Shown here: piece after piece, positions 28,404-36,874 of the stretch
How positions within the stretch are numbered: position 1 is the first letter of the stretch
Layout: the number at the start of each line of letters is the position of its first letter
Assembly: GCF_000422325.1 (NCBI RefSeq)
Contig: NZ_AULO01000012.1
Span: forward strand, 1 to 64,000
From: Marinospirillum minutulum DSM 6287
GTDB lineage: Bacteria > Pseudomonadota > Gammaproteobacteria > Pseudomonadales > Halomonadaceae
Length of the DNA: 64,000 bases
Direction of reading: 5' to 3'
Notes under the pieces: model-generated
What the model saw: only the letters and a program-made list of their open reading frames with translations
What the model was told of the DNA's origin: nothing
Database searches by the model: none
Position numbers and translations under genes: made by a program

Positions 28404-29939
28404 ATGAGCGATACCTTTGCAACCAATATGGAACGCGCCACAAAATACCTGGAGCGTTTTAAAAAAAATACAATTGGTCACTACATTAATGGTGAATTTA
28501 CGTTAGGTAATGGCGGTCGTGAATACGACAACCTAACCCCAACGGATAACAGCGTAATTGGTAAAGTTATGGCGGGTTCAGTGGCAGATATGGATGCTGC
28601 CTGTGAAGCTGCTGAAAATGCCTTTGAAGCTTGGACTAACCTACCGGGTGCTGAACGTAAAAAACTACTGCACAAGTTTGCCGACCGTTTAGTTGAGCGC
28701 GCTGACGAAATTGCCTTAGTAGAATCCATGGATTGCGGCCAACCGATTCGTTTTATGAAGCAAGCGGCGCTACGTGGCGCGGCTAACTTCCGCTTCTTTG
28801 CTGATAAAGCACCCGAAGCGCGTGATGGCAAATCATCGCATCAAGAAGAACACACCAATATCACCATTCGCAATGCCATTGGCCCAGTGGGTATTATCAC
28901 CCCTTGGAACACACCTTTTATGCTATCGACTTGGAAAATTGCCCCAGCACTAGCATCAGGCTGTACGGTAGTGCACAAACCTGCTGAACTAACGCCACTG
29001 AGCGCCTACATCTTGGCTGAAATTGCTGATGAAGTGTTGCCTAAGGGCGTGTGGAATATGGTTAATGGTTTTGGTGAAGACACAGGTAAGCGTTTAACTG
29101 AACACCCAGCCATTAAAGCGGTTGCGCTAGTAGGCGAAAGCGCCACAGGTTCACACATTATGCGTCAGGGTGCGGCTACACTTAAGCGTGTGCACTTTGA
29201 GCTAGGCGGCAAAAACCCCGTTATTGTGTTTGATGATGCCGATTTTGAACGCGCCTTAGATGCTGTAGTCTTTATGATCTACAGCCTAAACGGTCAGCGT
29301 TGCACTTCATCTAGCCGTTTACTAATTCAAAGCGGTATTAAAGACAAGTTCCTAGCCGCTTTAAAAGAGCGGGTAGGCAATATACGTGTTGGTCACTCGC
29401 TTGACCCAGAAACTGAAGTGGGTCCCTTGGTGCATGTTGAGCACTACAACAAGGTATTAAGCTACTTTGATATCGCCAAAGAAGACGGCGCTCAAACCCC
29501 CGTGGGCGGTAAGCGCATTACTGAACCTAAGGGTGAGTTTTCTGCAGCAGGTAACTACCTAGAACCAACCCTCTTCACCGGCGCAACCAGCAGTATGCGT
29601 ATTGCCCAAGAAGAAATTTTTGGTCCAGTACTAACGGCAATTAGCTTTGACACTGAAGAAGAAGCCATTGCCATTGCTAATGACACTGACTATGGTTTGT
29701 CAGGTTACATTTGGACAGAAAACACCGGTCGTGCTATGCGTATGGGTCGGGCTGTTCAGTCGGGTATGCTCTGGGTTAACTCAGAAAATAACCGTAACCT
29801 ACCTTCACCTTTTGGCGGCATTAAAATGTCGGGTATTGGCCGTGATGGTGGTGATTGGAGTTTTGATTTCTACATGGAAACCAAAAACATTTGTATAGCC
29901 CACGGTACGCACAAGGTACCAACGCTAGGCAAACACTAA
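28404..29939 (+). CDS. hpaE: 5-carboxymethyl-2-hydroxymuconate semialdehyde dehydrogenase HpaE
   Basis: This 511-residue NAD-dependent aldehyde dehydrogenase oxidises the ring-cleavage product of HpaD. It shows the oxyanion-hole NTPFMLSTWK, the general base in FELGGKNPVIVFDDADFERALDA, the nucleophile in NGQRCTSSSRLL, and QEEIFGPVL and PFGGIKMSG. It is about 23 residues longer than the E. coli enzyme (488), through an N-terminal extension before HYINGEF. The start has CAGGAG nine bases upstream. It is last of the five enzyme genes and is followed by an RNA hairpin before hpaA. Confidence 0.94.
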   Translation: MSDTFATNMERATKYLERFKKNTIGHYINGEFTLGNGGREYDNLTPTDNSVIGKVMAGSVADMDAACEAAENAFEAWTNLPGAERKKLLHKFADRLVERADEIALVESMDCGQPIRFMKQAALRGAANFRFFADKAPEARDGKSSHQEEHTNITIRNAIGPVGIITPWNTPFMLSTWKIAPALASGCTVVHKPAELTPLSAYILAEIADEVLPKGVWNMVNGFGEDTGKRLTEHPAIKAVALVGESATGSHIMRQGAATLKRVHFELGGKNPVIVFDDADFERALDAVVFMIYSLNGQRCTSSSRLLIQSGIKDKFLAALKERVGNIRVGHSLDPETEVGPLVHVEHYNKVLSYFDIAKEDGAQTPVGGKRITEPKGEFSAAGNYLEPTLFTGATSSMRIAQEEIFGPVLTAISFDTEEEAIAIANDTDYGLSGYIWTENTGRAMRMGRAVQSGMLWVNSENNRNLPSPFGGIKMSGIGRDGGDWSFDFYMETKNICIAHGTHKVPTLGKH

Positions 29940-29955
29940 GCTAGCCAGTTGTAAC

Positions 29956-29981
29956 GGCAGGGCGAAGCAATTCGCTCTGCC
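29956..29981 (+). other. intercistronic RNA hairpin with GCAA tetraloop
   Basis: GGCAGGGCGAA and TTCGCTCTGCC arms, with one G-U pair, close a GCAA (GNRA-class) tetraloop 16 bases after the hpaE stop. GTTGT/ACAAC outside the stem could extend it. There is no T tract, so it is more likely a 3'-end stabiliser or partial attenuator than a simple terminator. It separates the enzyme genes from the regulator gene hpaA. Confidence 0.55.
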
Positions 29982-30015
29982 ACAACCAGTGGCTTCTATA
30001 CTTGAGTAGCTAGCC

Positions 30016-30921
30016 ATGAGTAAAGTTGATTTAAACGAGTGGATTCCTAACATAGTTTTGGGGCAAGATTATGACCAACGCTATGCCGACTCACCCATTC
30101 ACTACGATATTCTAGAAAATTTAGCGGTATTTTTTGGCCGTGATATGCCCGTTCATCGTCACGCACAATATTTACAAATCCACTATTTTGATCGCGGTGA
30201 AATCCATTTTCAAATAGATGATAAAATCTATCACCTTAATGGCCCTGCTTTAATCCTTACGCCCCCCTCAGTTCCTCATTCTTTTTTATCTGCCCCTGAA
30301 GCTTGTGGCCATGTACTAACGGTTCATCAATCTCTGGTATGGCAATTATTGAAAGACGGTTTACAGCAGCAGCTAGGCAGCGAATTAAACCATGAGCTTT
30401 GCTTGAGTTACCAAGATTTAAATGAAGAAGATGCCATTCATTGGAAGCTGTTGGTGCAAACCTTTGAAGCGCTGGGTAGCGAGTGGAGCAATGACTTTCC
30501 AGCTAAAAATTTAACCCTACAAACCCTAGTACGTTTATTACTTATTCAGACAACACGAATTTCGACAAAAAAGGCAGTCAGCAGCCATATTAATAACGAT
30601 GACCTGCAATACTTCCGCAAGTTTTCTAACCTTATTCAAGAGTGCTTTAAAGAGCACTGGCAGCTAAGCGCTTATGCTTCATCTTTAGGGATTTCAGAAA
30701 GCCGATTACATCAAGTTTGTCAGCGTATTGCTGATCAATCACCAAAGAAAATTGTGCACGACCGGCTAGTGCAAGAAGCTAAACGCTTATTAACCTTTAC
30801 CAACCTTTCTAGTAGTGAAATTTGCTACCAGTTAGGCTTTAGTGACCCAGCCTATTTTTCACGTTTTTTTAAACGCAATACAGGCGTAACAACACAAAAC
30901 TATCGTCAACAGTTTTCTTAA
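30016..30921 (+). CDS. hpaA: AraC-family activator of 4-hydroxyphenylacetate catabolism HpaA
   Basis: This 301-residue regulator has an N-terminal cupin-like ligand domain (about 35-115, with PVHRHAQYLQIHYFDRGEIHF and PPSVPHSF) and a C-terminal double helix-turn-helix (about 200-300, with SAYASSLGISESRLHQVC and the AraC signature SEICYQLGFSDPAYFSRFFKRNTG). In enterobacteria HpaA responds to 4-hydroxyphenylacetate and activates the hydroxylase genes. Its position inside the hpa cluster between hpaE and hpaR supports the same job. Its binding site here is not established. Confidence 0.92.
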   Translation: MSKVDLNEWIPNIVLGQDYDQRYADSPIHYDILENLAVFFGRDMPVHRHAQYLQIHYFDRGEIHFQIDDKIYHLNGPALILTPPSVPHSFLSAPEACGHVLTVHQSLVWQLLKDGLQQQLGSELNHELCLSYQDLNEEDAIHWKLLVQTFEALGSEWSNDFPAKNLTLQTLVRLLLIQTTRISTKKAVSSHINNDDLQYFRKFSNLIQECFKEHWQLSAYASSLGISESRLHQVCQRIADQSPKKIVHDRLVQEAKRLLTFTNLSSSEICYQLGFSDPAYFSRFFKRNTGVTTQNYRQQFS

Positions 30922-31017
30922 ATACCAGCCGCTAGATTAAAGCTTTATATATTAAAGTTAAGTCGTTAAAATCAGCAGCATATTTTCTAATCACTTTAAT
31001 AAATTTTGCGATCCTAA

Positions 31018-31473
31018 ATGTTAGCTACCCAGCGTACGGTCCAAATGCGTAAATACGAAGAATCTTTACCACTTAAGCTGTTAAAAGCACGAGAAGTCAC
31101 TATGAACTTCTTTCGTCCTGTGCTGCAAGAAATCCCCTTAACTGAACAACAGTGGCGGGTTATTCGTGCTTTGGCAGAACACAAAGAACTAGAGTCTAAG
31201 CAGCTAGCTGATTTATGTTGCATTCTAAGCCCTAGTTTAACGGGCATTATTAACCGCCTAGAGCAGCAGAACTATATTAAGCGCAGGCGTTCATCAGATG
31301 ATCAGCGACGTATATTGATATCTTTAACCATTAAAGCTAAAGAAATGTTTGAAGTGACGGCCCCCCTTTTAGAAGAGCGTTACCAGCAAATAACCGAGCA
31401 ATTTACTGAAGAAAATCTAGTAGAGTTAAGTCTTCTACTCAATAAACTAAGCAAACTTCAGCCGAGTAAATAG
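31018..31473 (+). CDS. hpaR: MarR-family repressor of homoprotocatechuate degradation HpaR
   Basis: This 151-residue MarR-type protein matches HpaR: PLKLLKAREVTMNFFRPVLQEIPLTEQQWRVIRAL (split at the family helix), a winged helix at about 55-100 with ILSPSLTGIINRLEQ and RRRSSDDQRRILISLT in the wing, and a C-terminal dimer helix. HpaR represses the meta-cleavage operon and is released by pathway aromatics. The start is uncertain: no clear ribosome site precedes 31018, and the ATG at 31045 would give a protein nearer the E. coli N-terminus. The 12-base palindromes at three hpa promoters are its likely targets. Confidence 0.92.
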   Translation: MLATQRTVQMRKYEESLPLKLLKAREVTMNFFRPVLQEIPLTEQQWRVIRALAEHKELESKQLADLCCILSPSLTGIINRLEQQNYIKRRRSSDDQRRILISLTIKAKEMFEVTAPLLEERYQQITEQFTEENLVELSLLLNKLSKLQPSK

Positions 31474-31535
31474 TAAAGTAAGGGATGAGCAACCCTTGCA
31501 GGCTGCTCAGATGTTAACTAGCTAAAAGCCAGTGG

Positions 31536-32024
31536 CTAGTCAAAGAGTGGAATCACTAGAACGGGTCGTTTGGAGTGGCTTAAGGTTTTAGAGGCAGTCG
31601 AGCCAAGGAATACTTGTTCTAGGGTACGGTTTTTTCGTGTTCCCATAACAATTACATCAGCATCTATTTCATCAGCAACTTTTATGATGGTTTTCCAAGG
31701 TGTGCCCTCTTCAACCCTAACATCAATTTGATCTGGCTTTAAGTTAGAGTCATCTTTTAGCTCTTGCTCACAGAAGCGCTCTAACCTGTCTTGTACTTTG
31801 TTTCTTAGTTTAGCTACACCTTCTTTAAGCAGTTCTTCAACTTCCTGTTTGTCCATCATATTGCTTAAAATCCCTCTGGCAGTACCTGAAACAGACTCAA
31901 GTACGTGCAAGTAGGTAAGCTTAGATTCATAGTGACTACATAAGCTAACAGCAGCCCGAAACGCAGGGCGTGCGCCCTGATCTAAATCTGAAACATAAAG
32001 AATTTTTTTAAAATCTGACAGCAT
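31536..32024 (-). CDS. universal stress protein (UspA family) of the TRAP operon
   Basis: This 162-residue protein is one Usp domain: FKKILYVSDLDQGARPAF at the N-terminus, LTYLHVLESVSG, and the C-terminal nucleotide-binding strand VIVMGTRKNRTLEQVFLGSTASKTLSHSKRPVLVIP. The GST and SxxV parts of the ATP loop are kept, but the second Gly of G-2x-G is replaced by Asn. I use the ATG at 32024, because the in-frame TTG at 32036 lies inside the ribosome site GGAGG. It follows the dctM gene by 51 bases. UspA proteins encoded with TRAP transporters (TeaD in Halomonas) modulate uptake; the same role is inferred here. Confidence 0.9.
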   Translation of the reverse strand: MLSDFKKILYVSDLDQGARPAFRAAVSLCSHYESKLTYLHVLESVSGTARGILSNMMDKQEVEELLKEGVAKLRNKVQDRLERFCEQELKDDSNLKPDQIDVRVEEGTPWKTIIKVADEIDADVIVMGTRKNRTLEQVFLGSTASKTLSHSKRPVLVIPLFD

Positions 32025-32075
32025 CTTAACCTCCAAATAGGGGTGATTCTGTTTTGCTAGGTTTTACTCACTTCC

Positions 32076-33404
32076 TTAGCGGTATAACAGCTGAGGTAAG
32101 AAGAGCGTAATCTGTGCAATAAATAAAACGAGCAAAAGGCGAATAATATCCACAAACCAGAAGGGTGTTACGCCTTTAAATATCGTTCCAGTTTTAATAT
32201 CTCGAATAACCGCACTAAGCACAAATACATTCATACCGACAGGTGGTGTTATTAGACTAATTTCTATTGCTATAACAACAGCAATACCAAACCAAACTAA
32301 ATCATAGCCTAAGCTAGCTACCACCGGGTAAAAAATAGGAATGGTTAGTAGCATCATGGAAAGACTTTCAAAAATCATACCCAACAATAGATAAATCCCC
32401 ATAATGGCTAGAATAACCACAATAGGCGCTACATCCATAGTTGTTACTAACTCAAGCAAATAGCCAGGTAAGCCTGCACGGTTAACAAAATCAGAGAAAA
32501 TAAGCGCACCAATAATTACAACAAAAAGCATTACCGTGGTACGGGCTGTATCGCTTAAAGTCTCAAACAGGGTTGTCCAAGTCAGCGACTTTCTAAGCAA
32601 AGCAATTAAAAAAGCACCACCTGCACCGATACCCGCCGCTTCGGTAGGGGTGAAAACACCTAGGTAAATACCACCCATAACCAATACAAAAAGACTCAGA
32701 ATGCCAATAACGCCCTTTAAAGCAATAAAGCGTTCTTTCCAAGGCATTTTATCGCCCGCAGGGCCAGCAGAAGGGTCGCGCCAAACCACCCAGCGCACTG
32801 CTGCCATATAAAAAAGAATACCCATAATGCCAGGCACTAAACCCGCCGCAAAAAGCTCACGAATACTGGTTTCAGTTAGTAGGCCATAAACAACCAGAAT
32901 AACGCTAGGCGGAATTAGAATACCCAAGGTGCCACCGGCTGCGATAGTTGCCGAGGCTAAAGAATCGCTGTAACCGTATTTACGCATAGAAGGCATGGCA
33001 ACCCTTGCCATGGTGGCAGAAGTAGCCAAACTAGAACCGCTAATAGCAGAAAAACCACCACAAGCAACCACTGTTGCCATGGCTAAACCACCTTTACGAT
33101 GGCCTAAAAAAGCATTAGAGGCATTGTATAGTTCATGCGATAAACCAGAGCGCATAACCAAGTTACCCATTAAAATAAATAAGGGAATAATGGATAAACT
33201 ATAATTTTGTACCGTATCGGCAACTCGGTTGGCTGCCATAGATAAAACACCCGTCCAGCGAAAAGAGCCAAGGTTATCCCAGCCTAAACCCATCATCACG
33301 GCAAAACCGAAGAAGCCAACAAGACCCATTGCAAAGGCAATGGGCATTCGCACAACAATAATAATAAAAAGAAGAACAGCAAAGCCGATCAGCATGATAG
33401 ACAT
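32076..33404 (-). CDS. TRAP transporter large permease (DctM family)
   Basis: This 442-residue membrane protein has about twelve membrane segments and typical DctM sequence: FAMGLVGFFGFAVM, GGFSAISGSSLATSATMARVAMPSMRKYGYS, AAGGTLGILIPPSVILVVYG, and GMIFESLSMMLLTIPIFYPV with LITPPVGMNVFVL near the end. It is the sodium-coupled translocation subunit. It is the third gene of the minus-strand dctP-dctQ-dctM-usp operon, 21 bases after dctQ. The substrate is not evident; the location inside the hpa block suggests 4-hydroxyphenylacetate or a related aromatic acid. Confidence 0.93.
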   Translation of the reverse strand: MSIMLIGFAVLLFIIIVVRMPIAFAMGLVGFFGFAVMMGLGWDNLGSFRWTGVLSMAANRVADTVQNYSLSIIPLFILMGNLVMRSGLSHELYNASNAFLGHRKGGLAMATVVACGGFSAISGSSLATSATMARVAMPSMRKYGYSDSLASATIAAGGTLGILIPPSVILVVYGLLTETSIRELFAAGLVPGIMGILFYMAAVRWVVWRDPSAGPAGDKMPWKERFIALKGVIGILSLFVLVMGGIYLGVFTPTEAAGIGAGGAFLIALLRKSLTWTTLFETLSDTARTTVMLFVVIIGALIFSDFVNRAGLPGYLLELVTTMDVAPIVVILAIMGIYLLLGMIFESLSMMLLTIPIFYPVVASLGYDLVWFGIAVVIAIEISLITPPVGMNVFVLSAVIRDIKTGTIFKGVTPFWFVDIIRLLLVLFIAQITLFLPQLLYR

Positions 33405-33425
33405 AAGGAATACCTATTAAAGCTT

Positions 33426-33944
33426 CTAGTTAGATTTATCTTGGAACAAGATACGATAAACACCATAGGTGATCATGCCTACAGCAGTAATCCAGCTCAT
33501 AATTGCTATGTACTGCACCAGATAACCACTGGGAATACCCAGAAACTCAGTTACTTCACCACGACGAATAGAGCGTGCACCTAGTTCAAAAATGCGCTTG
33601 CCCAAGAAGTAAAAGGAAACAGAAATAGTTAAAGCAGCAATTAAAGATAAAGCTTTAAGTAATAAGGAACTTAAATAATTATCTAGCAAATCAACAACGA
33701 TATGACCGCCTCGCCAAGTAACCACAGGCATAACAGCAAAAACAAGAATTGCCATACTTATTTGTGTTAGTTCTATAGCGCCAGGTATAGGGTTGTTAAA
33801 GACATAACGACCAACAACATCTATACAGGTTATTAGCATAAGCGCCATAAGCATAATGGCTGCTATCAGCTCGAGTAGAAAGGCCAGCCAACGGGCTGGC
33901 CCCTTCTCGTCATATTGCGCCTTTAACCAGGCAGTAAATGACAT
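33426..33944 (-). CDS. TRAP transporter small permease (DctQ family)
   Basis: This 172-residue protein has the four membrane segments of DctQ: LLELIAAIMLMALMLITCIDVVGRYVF, ITQISMAILVFAVMPVVTWRGGHIVVDLLD, LSLIAALTISVSFYFLGKRIF and YLVQYIAIMSWITAVGMITYGVYRIL (approximate limits). An in-frame ATG at 33983 is open, but AGGAG lies just before the GTGATG at 33947-33942, so I use the ATG at 33944. It lies ten bases after dctP and scaffolds the large permease. Confidence 0.9.
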   Translation of the reverse strand: MSFTAWLKAQYDEKGPARWLAFLLELIAAIMLMALMLITCIDVVGRYVFNNPIPGAIELTQISMAILVFAVMPVVTWRGGHIVVDLLDNYLSSLLLKALSLIAALTISVSFYFLGKRIFELGARSIRRGEVTEFLGIPSGYLVQYIAIMSWITAVGMITYGVYRILFQDKSN

Positions 33945-33954
33945 CACTAGACTC

Positions 33955-35001
33955 CTAGTTTTTTGGCTTATAGCTACGTGCATAGCTGCGTAAGTCTTTT
34001 AGAGCCTGACGCGCATTTACACCTTTCTTACCTTTAACACTCTCAATCCAAGCTTCATCCATACCCTTGATTAGCTCGTTGAATTCAAGTGTCATCTTGT
34101 CGTTGGGGCCTAGCTCAACAATGTTTACACCCTTTTCACGTGCATATTTCAAGCCTTCGGTATCAGCCATATCCCAAGCCTTACCAGCTAGCGCGGATAG
34201 TTTTTCACCCGAAACACTACGAATGGCTTTAGCATCTTTAGCGCTTAAAGAATCCATAAATACAGGATCAATAAACATAGAGAAGCTACCTAGGTACATA
34301 CCACCAGGAAACAAGGTTAGGTTAGGAGCAACTTCGTTTAGGCGTAAAGAGCTCTGCTCTTGTGCTGGCATAAACACACCATCAATAACGCCCTGCTGGA
34401 GTAGTTCATAAACTTGTGGGCCAGGTGCGGCAACCGGTGTTACACCCATGCGCTCAGCAAGTTGCGACTGTACACCACCACCAATACGAATACGCTTATT
34501 GCGTAAATCACTTAGGCTGGAAATAGGCTCACGGCTATGAAGCTGGCCAGGACCGTGGGTTAAAAATGCTAGCAGTTCTAAACCTTCGTATTCTTTGGCT
34601 TTAGCAAAATGCTTTTGGTGAACTTTCCAAAGGGCAACAGAAGCCGCTTCAGCATTAACGCCCATACCGGGTTGTTCTACAGCTAGGGGTAAGGTGAAAC
34701 GACCAGGTAGGTAGCCAGTAAAGCTCCAACCTGCATTAATCACACCATCTTCTACTAGCTGGTAATAAGAACGAGGATGACCTAAATCGTGTTCAATTTT
34801 TACTTTTACACGACCATCAGTGGCCTCTTCTACCCATTCAGCCCAAGTAGGCCAAACAACAGTGTTCATAGGGTTGCTAGGTGGCATCCAAGTACCAACA
34901 ACTAGGGTTGTTGCAGCAGATGCAATCGCTGAACTACCCATACCTAGGGTTAGCAGGGTTGCTGCAGCAAAGGTTTTAATTGATTTGCTCGTTACTTTCA
35001 T
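33955..35001 (-). CDS. TRAP transporter solute-binding protein (DctP family)
   Basis: This 348-residue periplasmic protein has a Sec signal peptide (about 1-29, ending ASA-AT) followed by a DctP fold: TTLVVGTWMPPSNPMN, GWSFTGYLPGRFTLP, LRNKRIRIGGGVQSQLAERMGVTPVAAPGPQVYELLQQGVIDGVFMP (the conserved Arg that grips the ligand carboxylate is in KRIRIGG). It delivers an organic acid to the DctQM pair. It is the first gene of its operon; a plausible promoter lies 20-45 bases upstream. Aromatic-acid binding is inferred from context. Confidence 0.93.
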   Translation of the reverse strand: MKVTSKSIKTFAAATLLTLGMGSSAIASAATTLVVGTWMPPSNPMNTVVWPTWAEWVEEATDGRVKVKIEHDLGHPRSYYQLVEDGVINAGWSFTGYLPGRFTLPLAVEQPGMGVNAEAASVALWKVHQKHFAKAKEYEGLELLAFLTHGPGQLHSREPISSLSDLRNKRIRIGGGVQSQLAERMGVTPVAAPGPQVYELLQQGVIDGVFMPAQEQSSLRLNEVAPNLTLFPGGMYLGSFSMFIDPVFMDSLSAKDAKAIRSVSGEKLSALAGKAWDMADTEGLKYAREKGVNIVELGPNDKMTLEFNELIKGMDEAWIESVKGKKGVNARQALKDLRSYARSYKPKN

Positions 35002-35018
35002 GGCGTGTCTCCGCTCGT

Positions 35019-35047
35019 TTATTATTGTGTTACACGACTTGAAGCAA
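35019..35047 (-). promoter_or_regulatory. candidate promoter of the TRAP operon
   Basis: On the minus strand TTGCTT and TAATAA are separated by 17 bases upstream of dctP. The spacer contains the 9-base palindrome GTGTAACAC, a possible operator. This palindrome differs from the TTAACATRTTAA motif of the enzyme operons, so the transporter may have separate control. Confidence 0.4.
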
Positions 35048-35149
35048 TTAACGCTAGGCTAAAGCTTCTTCAAAAAATGGCTGTTTATTCATCTTGCTAG
35101 TGCTAATTAAAACTTACCCCCTATATTTTTGTTTTATTTGGGCACCTAT

Positions 35150-35536
35150 TTACTGGCTGGTAAAAAGTGAGTGAATATTGTTTTTGTTGAACTTAAGCAC
35201 TGGGTCAAGTTCAGTCATTTCAAAAGAAATTTGGCAATAGCTTTTATCGGTAATGGGCTGCATCCAATCGCATAAAATTTTGAAAACATTTTCAGCAACT
35301 GTTTTTTTAAGATCCATGTCTCGACCATGGCCTATCTTTAAATTCAAGTTAAGAAAGGCAAAATCCTCACGACCATCGGCAACTCGGAAGTCATTGCAGC
35401 GAATGGCACGGCTGCGAACGCCACCTAGAGGAAAAGCACCGGTAGAAACAACATACTCATGCAGCTGTTTGAACAAGGGTTGGAACTCAAGGCGGTCGTG
35501 CAAATTGCCTGAATACTCAACAATAAAATGTGGCAT
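35150..35536 (-). CDS. hpaF: 5-carboxymethyl-2-hydroxymuconate delta-isomerase HpaF
   Basis: This 128-residue tautomerase-superfamily enzyme isomerises 5-carboxymethyl-2-hydroxymuconate, the product of HpaE. The catalytic N-terminal Pro (PHFIVEYSGNL after Met removal) is present, along with SRAIRCNDFRVADG, FAFLNLNLKIGHGRD and SYCQISFEMTELDP, all typical of HpaF. The length matches E. coli (126). It has its own consensus-like promoter with the shared palindromic operator and lies between the TRAP genes and the MFS gene at 35627. Confidence 0.95.
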   Translation of the reverse strand: MPHFIVEYSGNLHDRLEFQPLFKQLHEYVVSTGAFPLGGVRSRAIRCNDFRVADGREDFAFLNLNLKIGHGRDMDLKKTVAENVFKILCDWMQPITDKSYCQISFEMTELDPVLKFNKNNIHSLFTSQ

Positions 35537-35564
35537 TTCAGTACCTCTTTAAGCGTGTTAACTA

Positions 35565-35593
35565 AATCTAATTAACATATTAAGCTTTGTCAA
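35565..35593 (-). promoter_or_regulatory. hpaF promoter with candidate HpaR operator
   Basis: On the minus strand TTGACA (35588-35593) and TAGATT (35565-35570) are exactly 17 bases apart, a near-consensus sigma-70 promoter. The spacer holds the palindrome TTAATATGTTAA (35572-35583), identical on the opposite strand to the one in the hpaH promoter spacer. This placement strongly suggests repression by a common dimeric regulator, most simply HpaR. Confidence 0.7.
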
Positions 35594-35626
35594 CATGGCA
35601 GATTTATTTCCTTCTAGAAAATTAGA

Positions 35627-36814
35627 TTAAGTATTTGATTTTGAACGAGTTAATGCTAGTGAAGTAAAGGAGGCAACGCCTGCTAAACCGATTAAAAGTG
35701 ACATAGTTAAGGGGGTTCCATCGTGCAGGTTGCTTACTAAAAAGCTAGCTAAAGCACCTAAACCAAACTGTATAGCTATGGCTATACCAGCGGCTGCACC
35801 AGCACGTTCTGGGAAGCAAGCCAGTAGGCTAGCCATGCAATTAGCCCCCAAAACGCCAGTTACACTGACAAAGCCTAATAGCGCGATAACAATTAAAGGC
35901 AAGCCGCCCACACCTGTAAAGCCTGCAAAAAGCAATAATAAGCCAGAGGTTGCGGCTAACCCTGCACCTATCACTAGCAGGCGTTGTGTGCCAAAGCGGC
36001 CAACATAACGCGCATTTAGGCTTACTAGTAGAATAATTCCACCAATATTTAAGCTAAAAAGCCAAGCATAGGTTTGGGGAGTTACACCAAAGTATTCAAT
36101 ATAAACAAAGGGGGAGGCAGTAATGTAGGCAAACATACCGGCAAAGGTAAGCGACATGCAAAGAATGTAGCCAACAGCTAGAGGCTGTAAAAGAATTTGT
36201 AGGTAAGCTTTAAAAACAGCAGCAATACTAGTGCCACGGGATGAGCCATGGTGGGTTTCAGGTATTTTTAAGCTAGTTGCTAGCAGAATAATGGCAGCAA
36301 AAACAAAAAGAACAATAAAAAGTGAGCGCCAACCAGCAAGTAAAATTAAGTAGCCACCAACTAAAGGCGCTATCAAAGTGGCAAGCATGGTTACCAAGTG
36401 CATTAACGACAGCACTCTGGCTGCTTCATTAATAGGGAAAAGGTCTCTAACAATAGCACGCGCCAGAACTGAAGCTGCTGCAGCACCTAAGGCTTGTAAA
36501 AAACGTGCATAAATTAAAATTTCAGCACTGGTGGCTAAAAAACAACCAATACTAGCCACTAAGTAAAGTGTAATACCACCAAGCAATAGTTTTCTTCGCC
36601 CAAACTTGTCTGAAAGCGGGCCATAAAACAGCATTCCAAAAAAAAGACCTATTAAGAAGGCACTAATGGTTAGCTGAATGTCTGCTTGGCTTGCTTGTAA
36701 GTCTGAAGCGATTAAAGGCAAGCTAGGCAAATACATATCTATAGACAGTGGACCAAAAGCAACTAGCGCAGCTAGCAGCACTATAAGCCTAGAAGGATTG
36801 CTTACTTGAGGCAT
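35627..36814 (-). CDS. Bcr/CflA-type MFS transporter
   Basis: This 395-residue protein has twelve predicted membrane segments and Bcr/CflA (DHA1) hallmarks: FGPLSIDMYLPSLPLIA in the first helix, the motif A FYGPLSDKFGRRKLLLGG, FLQALGAAAASVLARAIVRD (motif C region) and PLVGGYLILLAGWRSLF. Such proteins are proton-driven drug or metabolite exporters. I use ATG at 36814 (GAGAAG ribosome site upstream); an ATG at 36871 is also open but is less well placed. It is the last gene of the minus-strand hpaD cluster, so it may export an aromatic intermediate; this is inference. Confidence 0.9.
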   Translation of the reverse strand: MPQVSNPSRLIVLLAALVAFGPLSIDMYLPSLPLIASDLQASQADIQLTISAFLIGLFFGMLFYGPLSDKFGRRKLLLGGITLYLVASIGCFLATSAEILIYARFLQALGAAAASVLARAIVRDLFPINEAARVLSLMHLVTMLATLIAPLVGGYLILLAGWRSLFIVLFVFAAIILLATSLKIPETHHGSSRGTSIAAVFKAYLQILLQPLAVGYILCMSLTFAGMFAYITASPFVYIEYFGVTPQTYAWLFSLNIGGIILLVSLNARYVGRFGTQRLLVIGAGLAATSGLLLLFAGFTGVGGLPLIVIALLGFVSVTGVLGANCMASLLACFPERAGAAAGIAIAIQFGLGALASFLVSNLHDGTPLTMSLLIGLAGVASFTSLALTRSKSNT

Positions 36815-36874
36815 GGTTTTCTTCTCGTTAGAAAATAACAGACCAGCCATAACTGGCCTGTTAAATACCAAGTG

